Shown here: positions 14,053 to 21,568 of the stretch, one piece after another
How positions within the stretch are numbered: position 1 is the stretch's first letter
How the letters are laid out: each line of letters begins with the position of its first letter
Assembly: GCA_017615495.1 (NCBI GenBank)
Contig: JAGAAA010000082.1
Span: 1-30,698, forward strand
Origin: Clostridia bacterium
GTDB lineage: Bacteria > Bacillota > Clostridia > Christensenellales > CAG-1252
Reading direction: 5' to 3'
DNA length: 30,698 nt
Program-made: the position numbers and the translations under genes
The notes under the pieces: model-generated
Database searches by the model: none
Told to the model about the DNA's origin: nothing
Seen by the model: the letters and a program-made list of their open reading frames with translations, nothing else

Positions 14053-15642
14053 TTATTTGGCGATACGATAGTAGTGCGCCGTCCCCTCGATCGTCGCGCG
14101 ATAGAGGAAACATTCCTTTTCACTGTTGCCCAAGCTTTGGTTAATGTTGGTAGCGGTGGGCAACCCGGTAACGACTTCATCTTTCTCGTTGTAATAGGTG
14201 TAAGTGCCGTCCGTTCTGAGCGAATAGAGGTACTTGCCTATCCTCGTAAAGGTAGTGGTCGCCGAAGAGAGCGCCTTGGGGGCGGTCATCGAAGAATCGA
14301 AACGATAGTAAATAAGATTGCCGTCCACGTTCTTGGAAAGAATTACAGAGTAATTCATCCAACCCGCAAGAGCGTACCCTTCCGCCTCGTAATCGAAAAG
14401 AGGCTTTAAATTGAAGTCGTACAACTTGCCGTTTAAGGTAAACATCTTTTCGTTGAAGCTGCCGTTGTCACAAGCAAAATCACCGATGACCTTCCCGCTT
14501 GTGGTGACGAGTTTGGCGCCCAGCGGCGTGGAAAGCAACAGATAGTTGTTGATGGTATCGGGGAAGGTGCCGGGGAGTTGATTGTCGATCATCTGATCCA
14601 ACCTGCCCTTCACTTTAAGATTGTTGGAAAGCGATACCGTCATCGCGTCGTTGGCGCCGTTCAAAAGACGATCGTCCTCGATGGGGAAAATGAGGGCAAC
14701 GTTGTCCCCGTTGAACTTGACGGCAGAATCCTTGGTGATCGCAATCAAACCGCCGACAACGTATTTAAACTTCTTTTCGGTCTCTTTGCCCTTCTTGGCG
14801 TCCACAACGTAGGTTTTGAGCAAGTACTTCTTGCCGTTGCTGATATAGGTGTAATCCTTGGCTTCGTCCATCAATTCCGTGGTGGTTTGCACGAGGAGAT
14901 CCCCGCTTTCCAAAACGTTGATATTCAAATTGTCGTAATCGCCGTGCGCAAAATAAGTGGTGACGAGGTTAAGCTTTTTGTCAAAGATATACGCCCTGCC
15001 CGCCCCGTTGTCGATTTGGTAGTAATAGTTGTCGTTGGACGTGGTGAAGTTGTAATTGAATTCCACCAAGCCGGACTGTCTGCCTATCCTTTCCACGGTA
15101 TTGCCCTTGCGCGGCACGCGGAAGAAGTTGTCGGCAAAGAAGACAACGTCACCGCTGACGTTTTCCACAGCGGGGATCTCGGCGGAAGAGTAGATCGTCT
15201 TTTCTTCGCCGGAGGCGCTGACGTACTTGATCTCTTCACCCTTGGAATTGTAAAGGACCGTATCGTACAACCCGGTCAACGCGTTGTTTTTAACGCGCAG
15301 ATAGTACGAATTGTTGCCCTTGCTGTACAAACGGATCTGATCGGTGGTGTCGGTGGCGAGAACGGTGTCGGTTTCCATATTATACAGCGTGCGCACGGTA
15401 ACGCTCTCGTTGTTCAGCTTGCTTACGACGATGAGCATGCCGTTAGTGGAAACGACGTCCTTGCCCGCAAGCGCCGTGATCTCGGCAACGTTTGCCGACG
15501 TGAAAGTTGCGGGGGCAGTATGATCAATGGAAATTTTCGCTTTTTTGAAAGAAAGACCTTTGGTCGAACCGCACGCCGCCAACACGCCCATCAAACAAAC
15601 GACGACAAGCACAATGGCAGTTATGGTTAAAAACTTTTTCAT
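14053..15642 (-). CDS. Large hypothetical lipoprotein
   Basis: The 529-residue protein has a lipoprotein signal: MKKFLTITAI, then a hydrophobic stretch and the lipobox LAAC with Cys24, so it should be anchored outside the cytoplasmic membrane. The mature part is rich in Asn, Tyr, Thr and Ser, and has many short repeated strand-turn units of the type GxxLYDxxLKPLFDYE, GKVIGDF and GKYLYSLRTDGTYTYYN. These suggest a beta-propeller or WG-repeat-like fold. I cannot assign a function. It is monocistronic, with a strong promoter and an AGGAGG site upstream and a palindromic terminator element immediately downstream. Isolated between conserved genes, it may be a lineage-specific surface protein. Confidence 0.8.
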   Translation of the reverse strand: MKKFLTITAIVLVVVCLMGVLAACGSTKGLSFKKAKISIDHTAPATFTSANVAEITALAGKDVVSTNGMLIVVSKLNNESVTVRTLYNMETDTVLATDTTDQIRLYSKGNNSYYLRVKNNALTGLYDTVLYNSKGEEIKYVSASGEEKTIYSSAEIPAVENVSGDVVFFADNFFRVPRKGNTVERIGRQSGLVEFNYNFTTSNDNYYYQIDNGAGRAYIFDKKLNLVTTYFAHGDYDNLNINVLESGDLLVQTTTELMDEAKDYTYISNGKKYLLKTYVVDAKKGKETEKKFKYVVGGLIAITKDSAVKFNGDNVALIFPIEDDRLLNGANDAMTVSLSNNLKVKGRLDQMIDNQLPGTFPDTINNYLLLSTPLGAKLVTTSGKVIGDFACDNGSFNEKMFTLNGKLYDFNLKPLFDYEAEGYALAGWMNYSVILSKNVDGNLIYYRFDSSMTAPKALSSATTTFTRIGKYLYSLRTDGTYTYYNEKDEVVTGLPTATNINQSLGNSEKECFLYRATIEGTAHYYRIAK

Positions 15643-15689
15643 ATCATCCTCCTTTTTGATACGGCATTAGTATGCCGCATATTACAGGT
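15643..15689 (-). promoter_or_regulatory. 5' UTR with hairpin before the lipoprotein gene
   Basis: The leader of about 40 bases has an 8-9 bp hairpin (TATGCGGCAT-ACTA-ATGCCGTATC, minus strand) directly before the AGGAGG ribosome site. It may affect mRNA stability or translation. It is too short to be a known riboswitch class. Confidence 0.5.
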
Positions 15690-15718
15690 ATTTTATCACA
15701 AACCCACCGTTTTGTCAA
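15690..15718 (-). promoter_or_regulatory. Consensus sigma-A promoter of the lipoprotein gene
   Basis: TTGACA (15718-15713), a 17-base spacer and TAAAAT (15695-15690) lie 48 bases ahead of the ATG. It is one of the closest matches to consensus in the window, suggesting strong expression. Confidence 0.85.
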
Positions 15719-15860
15719 CAGAGGGTGCCTTCCGCCGTCAAATCAGCGAAAAAGAAGAGCTCAAACTTAAACCCACAACTCTTATTTTCATCTTTCATTT
15801 TCCTTCTAACGAACGGGACGTCACAAAAAAACGTGCTATTCCTCAGAGCCCCAAACAAAA
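15719..15860. other. Intergenic stretch with no recognisable feature
   Basis: This A/T-rich segment lies in the 499-base gap between ppdK and the lipoprotein gene. I see no gene, RNA or regulatory motif in it. The rest of the gap holds the lipoprotein promoter, decayed repeat copies and element B. Confidence 0.6.
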
Positions 15861-16000
15861 AAAAACGCGCAGGCTCAACATTCCCCCACCCGTCGGCGGC
15901 GCGGAGTAGTACGGATGCGCGACTCGACGAAAAAACCGCGCAGGCGCGTTATCCTCCCTGCAAAAAACATCGGCGACGCAGCGTGGTGCAGTTGCGAGGC
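15861..16000 (-). repeat. Decayed copies of the palindromic element, including an 18-bp direct repeat
   Basis: Two A-run plus CGCGCAGGC motifs (about 15857-15876 and 15930-15948) match the terminator half of element A. GTGGTGCAGTTGCGAGGC at 15983-16000 is identical to 16030-16047 inside element B. The segment appears to be remnants of one or two truncated copies lying in tandem with element B. Confidence 0.55.
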
Positions 16001-16016
16001 TTTATGTTCTCCCCCA

Positions 16017-16141
16017 GCGAGCGAGGAGAGTGGTGCAGTTGCGAGGCACAATAAAAGGCGGCGAATGAGCGTACTTATTCGTACGTGATTTCGCCGCCTT
16101 GTAGTTAGTAACAAAGCAAATGTGCCGCTATACTCGCTCGC
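16017..16141 (-). repeat. Palindromic intergenic element, copy B (contains terminator)
   Basis: The element is 125 bp and similar to copy A from end to end. The outer arms GCGAGCGAG / CTCGCTCGC pair perfectly. The inner stem is AAGGCGGCGAA (16055-16065) with TTCGCCGCCTT (16090-16100), followed on the minus strand by TTTTATTG, and acts as the ppdK terminator. It abuts the ppdK stop codon. Stem differences from copy A are largely compensated, including G-U pairs, so the structure rather than the sequence is kept. Confidence 0.75.
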
Positions 16142-18793
16142 TTATTTGCGGGGATTCTTGATGTTAGCCTGCGCTGCTGCCAAGCGTGCGATAGGCACTC
16201 TGTACGGCGAGCAGGAAACGTAGTTCAAGCCGATCTCGTGGCAGAACTCGATGGAGGAAGGATCGCCGCCGTGTTCGCCGCAAATACCGCAATGGATATC
16301 CTTGCGGGTCTCGTGACCAAGCTGGACCGCCATCTTCATCAGTTTGCCCACGCCCTTGGTGTCAAGACGAGCAAACGGATCGGACTCATAGATCTTGGCA
16401 GCGTAGTAGCTGGGGAGGAACTTACCGGAATCGTCACGGCTGAAACCGAAAGTCATCTGGGTAAGGTCGTTGGTGCCGAAGCAGAAGAACTCGGCTTCCT
16501 TGGCGATCTCGTCCGCGGTGAGTGCTGCGCGCGGGATCTCGATCATCGTGCCGACTTCGTACTCAAGCTTGACGCCCGCCTCTTTGATGACGGCGTCCGC
16601 AGTAGCCACGACGGTTTCCTTGCAGTACTTAAGCTCTTTGACTTCGCCAACGAGCGGGATCATGATCTCCGGCTTAACGTTCCAATCCGGGTGTTTCTTT
16701 TGCACGTTGATGGCAGCCTTGATGATAGCCCTGGTCTGCATGACCGCGATTTCGGGATAAGTGACCGCAAGACGGCAGCCACGGTGACCCATCATCGGGT
16801 TGAACTCGTGGAGGCTCTCGCAGAGGATACGGATCTCTTGCGGGGTCTTGTCCTTCGCCCTGGCAAGCGCTTCGATATCCGCCTCAAGGGTGGGAACGAA
16901 CTCGTGGAGCGGCGGATCGAGGAAGCGGATGGTGACGGGCATGCCCTTCAAAGCTTCCATCAAGCCTTCAAAGTCAGCTTGTTGCATCGGTTCGATGGCA
17001 GCAAGAGCGCGTTCACGCTCCTTCTTATCCTCGGAGCAGATCATTTCACGGAACTTTTCAATTCTGCCCGGACCGAAGAACATATGCTCGGTACGGGTAA
17101 GACCGATACCTTCGGCGCCAAGTTCAAAAGCCCTTTGCGCGTCGGCGGGGGTGTCGGCGTTGGTGCGCACCTTCAAAGCCTTGTACTTATCGGCAAGCTT
17201 CATGATCCTACCGAAGTAACCGCTGTTGGGGTCGGCGGGAACGGTCTTGATGCGAGTGTCGTAGATCAAGCCGGTGGAGCCGTCCAAGGAGAGTTCGTCA
17301 CCCTCACGGAAGATCTTACCGGCAAGCTCAAAGTACTTTTCTTCCTCGTGCATCTTGATATCGCCGCAACCGGAAACACAGCAAGTACCCATACCACGGG
17401 CAACGACGGCTGCGTGGGAAGTCTGACCGCCGCGCACCGTCAAGATGCCCTGCGCGTACTTCATGCCCTCGATATCTTCGGGAGAGGTCTCCAAACGGAC
17501 GAGGACGACCTTCTTGTTCTTTTGTCCTTCCCTGACAGCGTCTTCAGCGGTGAAGACGATGGTACCTGCAGCAGCGCCCGGGGAAGCGGCAATACCCTTG
17601 CCAACGACGTTTGCCTTGTTTGCAGCGGCAAGCGCGGTTGCGTCAAAGGTCGGGTGGAGAAGCATGTCGAGCGTCTTTGCATCGATCTGAAGCAAAGCTT
17701 CCTGCTCGGTGATCATACCTTCGTCGATAAGATCGCAAGCGATCTTGATAGCCGCGGCAGCGGTACGCTTGCCGTTACGGCATTGGAGCATATAGAGCTT
17801 GCCGTTCTCGACGGTGAACTCCATATCCTGCATATCTCTGTAGTGGTTTTCGAGAATGTCGCAAACGTTGACGAACTGCTTGTAAGCGTCGGGGAACTTC
17901 TCCGCCATTTCGGAGATGGGCATCGGGGTACGAACACCCGCGACGACGTCCTCACCCTGCGCGTTGATAAGGAATTCGCCCATGAGCTTCTTCTCACCGG
18001 TGGCGGGGTTACGGGTGAAGGCAACGCCGGTACCGGAATTGTTGTTGAGGTTACCGAAAACCATCGGCATAACGTTGACCGCGGTACCCCAGCTGTACGG
18101 GATGTCGTGGTCCATACGATAGACGTTTGCACGGGGGTTATCCCAGCTGCGGAACACCGCGCGGATAGCCGCGTTGAGCTGCTCGATAGGATCTTCCGGG
18201 AAGTCCTTGCCGAGTTGCTTCTTGTACTCCGCCTTGAACTGGGTGGCAAGCTCCTTGAGGTCGGCGGCGGTGAGGTCGATGTCGTACTCCACGCCCTTCT
18301 TCTCCTTCATCTGATCGATGAGGGCCTCGAAGTACTTCTTGCCGACTTCCATAACGACGTCGGAGAACATTTGGATAAACCTTCTGTAAGAGTCGTAGAC
18401 GAACCTCTCAAACTTCGGATCGGGGTTGCCGGCGATCATAGCCGCAACGACCTTGTCGTTCAAACCGAGGTTCAAAATGGTGTCCATCATGCCGGGCATG
18501 GACGCTCTGGCACCCGAACGGACGGAAACGAGAAGCGGGTTGGTGAGGTCGCCGAACTTTTTGCCGTTGATCTCCTCCATCTTTTTGACGTTCGCCATGA
18601 TCTCAGCCATGATGTCGTCGTTGATGAGCCTACCATCCTCGTAGTACTGCGTGCAAGCCTCGGTGGAAATGGTGAAGCCTTGCGGAACGGGAAGACCGAT
18701 CTTGGTCATTTCGGCAAGGTTCGCTCCTTTACCGCCAAGCAACTCACGCATGGTTGCGTCGCCTTCGGTGAAAAGATAGACGTATTTTTTCAT
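16142..18793 (-). CDS. ppdK: Pyruvate, phosphate dikinase
   Basis: PPDK interconverts ATP + pyruvate + phosphate with AMP + PEP + PPi; in anaerobic Clostridia it commonly serves PPi-linked glycolysis or gluconeogenesis. The 883-residue protein has the N-terminal ATP-grasp domain (LLGGKGANLAEMT, VRSGARASMPGMMDTILNLGLND), the phosphohistidine domain with catalytic His460 and regulatory Thr458 in RGGQTSHAAVVARGMG, and the C-terminal PEP/pyruvate barrel ending with CGICGEHGGDP. Gln457 replaces the usual Met beside the regulatory Thr. The ATG at 18793 is chosen because AGGAGG lies eight bases upstream and because it aligns with the family; a longer frame to 18892 is not conserved. Its own promoter precedes it and element B terminates it. 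Confidence 0.97.
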   Translation of the reverse strand: MKKYVYLFTEGDATMRELLGGKGANLAEMTKIGLPVPQGFTISTEACTQYYEDGRLINDDIMAEIMANVKKMEEINGKKFGDLTNPLLVSVRSGARASMPGMMDTILNLGLNDKVVAAMIAGNPDPKFERFVYDSYRRFIQMFSDVVMEVGKKYFEALIDQMKEKKGVEYDIDLTAADLKELATQFKAEYKKQLGKDFPEDPIEQLNAAIRAVFRSWDNPRANVYRMDHDIPYSWGTAVNVMPMVFGNLNNNSGTGVAFTRNPATGEKKLMGEFLINAQGEDVVAGVRTPMPISEMAEKFPDAYKQFVNVCDILENHYRDMQDMEFTVENGKLYMLQCRNGKRTAAAAIKIACDLIDEGMITEQEALLQIDAKTLDMLLHPTFDATALAAANKANVVGKGIAASPGAAAGTIVFTAEDAVREGQKNKKVVLVRLETSPEDIEGMKYAQGILTVRGGQTSHAAVVARGMGTCCVSGCGDIKMHEEEKYFELAGKIFREGDELSLDGSTGLIYDTRIKTVPADPNSGYFGRIMKLADKYKALKVRTNADTPADAQRAFELGAEGIGLTRTEHMFFGPGRIEKFREMICSEDKKERERALAAIEPMQQADFEGLMEALKGMPVTIRFLDPPLHEFVPTLEADIEALARAKDKTPQEIRILCESLHEFNPMMGHRGCRLAVTYPEIAVMQTRAIIKAAINVQKKHPDWNVKPEIMIPLVGEVKELKYCKETVVATADAVIKEAGVKLEYEVGTMIEIPRAALTADEIAKEAEFFCFGTNDLTQMTFGFSRDDSGKFLPSYYAAKIYESDPFARLDTKGVGKLMKMAVQLGHETRKDIHCGICGEHGGDPSSIEFCHEIGLNYVSCSPYRVPIARLAAAQANIKNPRK

Positions 18794-18834
18794 GTAAAAT
18801 CCTCCTAATAGAAATTCGTAAATAAAATGCGATG

Positions 18835-18863
18835 TATATATGATAATTCTTTTTGCGAAGCAA
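18835..18863 (-). promoter_or_regulatory. Probable ppdK promoter
   Basis: TTGCTT (18863-18858), a 17-base spacer and TATATA (18840-18835) lie 41 bases ahead of the ppdK ATG, in the only non-coding gap before the gene. Confidence 0.6.
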
Positions 18864-18916
18864 TGCAAGGACTTTGACGAAAAAAAGTACAAAAAAACGC
18901 TAAATAACGGCGCGTC

Positions 18917-19660
18917 TTATACGCCGGCGCTTTTTATGCCGTTACGGAGAAGATCGCAAAGCTCAAACAACGCCTTGAGGTTCTTGCCCGTTTTGATCTT
19001 GACGTACTGCGAAAGAACGGAAAATATCTCCACAAAAGAAACCTCTTCGCCCGGGGCGTCCTCCCCTTCCAAATACAAAGCGAGAAGGCGCATTGACGGC
19101 GAGGTCATTTTTACGGCGTAAGGGTTGCGGACGGAGGTGGAAGCAAAGCCGCCGCCTTCCAGATCAAATACATAGTATTTGGGATCGTCCAAAGGCTTCA
19201 TCGTCCCCATCGAAACGGCATAGCCGGCGATGGAAAGCATATCGAGGAAGTAACGCAAAAATTCAGGCAAGCCGCCCTTGTCGTAACACACGCTCATCAA
19301 AAAGCGCAAAAGCCGCGCGAGTTCCTCGGTGACGGGCACCATTTCTTCGGTGAGCTTATCGGCGATCTCAAGCGCCGCCGTCGCGGCAAAATATCGGACG
19401 AGATCGTCCGAAACCGCCGTAAACGCATCGTTGTAATCAAAGGATTTTAAGGAATAAAAATCGCCGTTTTCAGAAAGTATGTACTCACCGAAACTAAAGG
19501 GAACGGCGGCGTGACGAAGACGAGATTTTGGGGAAGAAACGCCCCGTGCGCGAACGGAAACTTTGCCCAATTTATCCGTCAAAAGCGTGATAATTCGGTC
19601 GTTCTCTCCGTACTCGACGGACCGTAAGCAAATGCCGTCAGTCTTTTTCTCCTCTTTCAA
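18917..19660 (-). CDS. recO: DNA repair protein RecO
   Basis: RecO loads RecA at SSB-coated gaps together with RecR. The 247-residue protein shows the N-terminal OB-fold pattern TDGICLRSVEYGENDRIITL, LTDKLGKVSVRARGV and PFSFGEYILSENGDFYSLKS, then a helical domain (LARLLRFLMSVC). The four zinc-type cysteines found in many RecO proteins are not present as a cluster. The start is taken as TTG at 19660 because AGGAG lies eight bases upstream and the protein then begins KEEKKTDGICLRS, as in the family; earlier in-frame starts would run through the yqzL coding region. It overlaps yqzL by 23 bases and ends the era-yqzL-recO unit. Confidence 0.9.
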   Translation of the reverse strand: MKEEKKTDGICLRSVEYGENDRIITLLTDKLGKVSVRARGVSSPKSRLRHAAVPFSFGEYILSENGDFYSLKSFDYNDAFTAVSDDLVRYFAATAALEIADKLTEEMVPVTEELARLLRFLMSVCYDKGGLPEFLRYFLDMLSIAGYAVSMGTMKPLDDPKYYVFDLEGGGFASTSVRNPYAVKMTSPSMRLLALYLEGEDAPGEEVSFVEIFSVLSQYVKIKTGKNLKALFELCDLLRNGIKSAGV

Positions 19661-19760
19661 CTCTTCTCTCCTCAGCTTTGTACATACTGTACGCCTCGGG
19701 CAACCCCGTTTTGACAAAAAGGTCCCAAAGCGCGTCCATATTGTTTTGTTTCTGTTCCAT
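19638..19760 (-). CDS. yqzL: YqzL family small protein
   Basis: A 40-residue protein is encoded in the gap between era and recO. It reads LWDLFVKTGLPEAYSMYK (residues 11-28), matching the WxxFxxTGxxxxYxxYK core of Bacillus YqzL, which also lies between era and recO. A GGGAGG site lies eight bases before the ATG, and its TGA is inside recO. The function of YqzL is not known. It could be involved in translational coupling of recO, because the recO start lies inside it. Confidence 0.85.
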   Translation of the reverse strand: MEQKQNNMDALWDLFVKTGLPEAYSMYKAEERRVERGEKD

Positions 19761-19807
19761 ATTCGTGCCCTCCCGTTTTATTATGGACGGCGCGAAGAGG
19801 TTTTATA

Positions 19808-20689
19808 TCACTTGTTTTTGACGTAGCCGAGCGTGCGCAAAACGGCGCCGTCGTCCTTCCACCCGCTTTTGACCTTGACGTACAAACGGAGGTAGACCTG
19901 CCCGTCCACGAGGTTTTCAAGCTCCTTCCTCGCGGCGACGGAGATCTTTTTGAGGGTCTCGCCCCCCTTGCCGATGATGATGGGCTTGTGCGTATCTTTT
20001 TCGCAAATGACGTCCGCTTCGATGCGGGTGACGCCGTCCTCCCCCGTTTCGAACTTCACGACGTCCACGCCGATGCCGTGCGGTATTTCCGCCAAAAGGA
20101 ACTTGAGCGCTTTTTCCCTCACGATCTCCGCAGCCATAAAGCGGAGGGGCTTATCGGTATACATATCCTCGGGATAATAGGCGACGTCGTCCTTCAGCAT
20201 CCCTTTGATGACGTTTAACAGTTCGGGAAGGTTTTCCTTGGTCGCGGCGGAGATCGGAACGATCTCAAGGTTTTTAACGCCGGAAAGGCGGGCAACCGTT
20301 TGCATGACGGCGGACTTATCCGCAATGTCCATCTTGTTGACCACCACGACGGTGGGGGTGGTGGCGGCAAGCGACTTGATAAACTCAAAGGTATCCTTTT
20401 CCATCGTGCGGCTGCCGTCCAAGACGTAAAGAGCGCCGTCGGACGAACTTTTTGCCGACGTGACTTCGTCCGCCATAAAGGCGGAAAGCTTGCTTTTGCC
20501 CGTATGGATACCCGGCGTATCGATCAAAACGATCTGATAATCCTCGCCGTTTACGATGCCGATGATCTTATCTCTTGTGGTTTGCGGGCGCCAACTGACG
20601 ATGGAAACCTTTTCCCCAACGAGCGCGTTGGTCAAGGTGGACTTCCCTGCGTTTGGAAGCCCCAGCACTGCGATAAAGCCCGATTTCAT
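19808..20689 (-). CDS. era: Era GTPase (30S assembly)
   Basis: Era binds the 3' end of 16S rRNA and aids 30S maturation. The 293-residue protein has G1 GLPNAGKST (10-18), the switch I region RPQTTRDKI, G3 DTPG (57-60), G4 NKMD (118-121) and G5 SAAT. A C-terminal KH domain with IIGKGGETLKKI binds RNA. Length and motif order are normal. It is preceded by GGAGGA and follows cdd by 19 bases; cdd-era linkage is conserved in Bacillota, and its product works with YbeY encoded two genes upstream. Confidence 0.97.
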   Translation of the reverse strand: MKSGFIAVLGLPNAGKSTLTNALVGEKVSIVSWRPQTTRDKIIGIVNGEDYQIVLIDTPGIHTGKSKLSAFMADEVTSAKSSSDGALYVLDGSRTMEKDTFEFIKSLAATTPTVVVVNKMDIADKSAVMQTVARLSGVKNLEIVPISAATKENLPELLNVIKGMLKDDVAYYPEDMYTDKPLRFMAAEIVREKALKFLLAEIPHGIGVDVVKFETGEDGVTRIEADVICEKDTHKPIIIGKGGETLKKISVAARKELENLVDGQVYLRLYVKVKSGWKDDGAVLRTLGYVKNK

Positions 20690-20708
20690 AGTTGTCCTCC
20701 GTATGTGG

Positions 20709-21098
20709 TTATTCCCTGCCGAAGCGATGGGGTAAAAGTTCGGAAAGCGAAAAGGTTTTCATCCCGGAATCCCCCGCGACGATGACGGGGATATCCTCGG
20801 CAAATTCCGAAAGCACCTGCAAGCACATTCCGCACGGGAAAGCGAATTCCGCGGCGCTTGTATATACTGCAAGAGCGAGGATCTTATCCGCTCCTTCCGA
20901 AACCGCCTTAAAAATTGCCACCCGCTCCGCGCACATCGTTGCGCCGTAACTTGCGTTTTCCACGTTGGTGCCCGAGTAAATGCTGCCGTCCGCGGTCAGC
21001 ACCGCCGCGCCGACGGGAAAGCCGGAATAAGGCGAATAGGAATGCTCCGCCGCTTCGGTGGCGGCGTCTAAAAGCTTGTCCAAAACTTCGTTTTCCAT
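20709..21098 (-). CDS. cdd: Cytidine deaminase
   Basis: Cdd hydrolyses cytidine and deoxycytidine to the uridine forms (pyrimidine salvage) and forms a small tetramer. The 129-residue protein has SxYSxFPVGAA (20-32), NVENASYGATMCAE (45-58, with zinc Cys56 and catalytic Glu58) and PCGMC (88-92, zinc Cys89 and Cys92). The ATG at 21098 is preferred over an adjacent TTG; it overlaps the ybeY stop as TGATG, with GGGAGG just upstream. In B. subtilis dgkA lies between ybeY and cdd; it is missing here. Confidence 0.96.
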   Translation of the reverse strand: MENEVLDKLLDAATEAAEHSYSPYSGFPVGAAVLTADGSIYSGTNVENASYGATMCAERVAIFKAVSEGADKILALAVYTSAAEFAFPCGMCLQVLSEFAEDIPVIVAGDSGMKTFSLSELLPHRFGRE

Positions 21099-21568
21099 CA
21101 ATCCCTCCCGATGCCAAGCGCGGAAAGAATTTTCTCCTCCGCCGCACGCATCTTGACTTTGTCTCTCTCCTCGATATGGTCGAAAGAGAGGAGGTGAAGT
21201 ACGCCGTGGACCGTCAAATAAGAAAGCTCACGCTCCAATGAATGCCCGTATTCAACGGATTGCTCCTTTGCCCTGGCGCGACAGATCACGATGCTACCGA
21301 GGTAAACTTTGCCGCTGTCCGGGTCTACGTCAAAGGGATAATTCCCCTTTTTAAGGGGAAGGACCACCTTTTCAATGGTGGGAAAGGACAAAACGTCGGT
21401 CACGCGGTCCACCCCGCGAAGAGAAGCGTTGAGCGCGCGAATGCGCTCCCTCCCGACGAAAGAAAGGTCAAGCGCGGCGTCCTCCGCGCCCATACGGGAC
21501 AAGGCGGCTTCCGCCACCCGTTTGAGAAGTGTCTTCTCTTGTGCCGACGCTCCCGTGACCGTGATCAT
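21098..21568 (-). CDS. ybeY: Endoribonuclease YbeY (rRNA maturation)
   Basis: YbeY is a zinc-dependent factor for 16S rRNA 3'-end processing and ribosome quality control. The 156-residue protein has the diagnostic HGVLHLLSFDH (His121, His125, His131), the zinc triad, and the upstream strand RVTDVLSFP. The ATG overlaps the pgpH stop (ATGA) and has no Shine-Dalgarno of its own, so translation probably depends on coupling from pgpH. The next gene, cdd, overlaps its stop by one base. Confidence 0.95.
   Translation of the reverse strand: MITVTGASAQEKTLLKRVAEAALSRMGAEDAALDLSFVGRERIRALNASLRGVDRVTDVLSFPTIEKVVLPLKKGNYPFDVDPDSGKVYLGSIVICRARAKEQSVEYGHSLERELSYLTVHGVLHLLSFDHIEERDKVKMRAAEEKILSALGIGRD

Noticed and set aside
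15712..15909. 65-codon plus-strand frame in the lipoprotein upstream region
   Set aside because: No ribosome site, runs across the lipoprotein promoter and into repeat sequence, Lys/Pro-rich with no motif.
15643..16141. CRISPR array or small RNA gene in the 499-base gap
   Set aside because: Repeats are palindromic and unevenly placed, with only one exact 18-bp direct pair; no regular repeat-spacer pattern and no known RNA fold recognised.
16238..18808. 856-codon open frame on the plus strand opposite ppdK
   Set aside because: Antisense shadow of ppdK with skewed composition (Gly/Val/His/Asp) and no motifs; no promoter or ribosome site seen.
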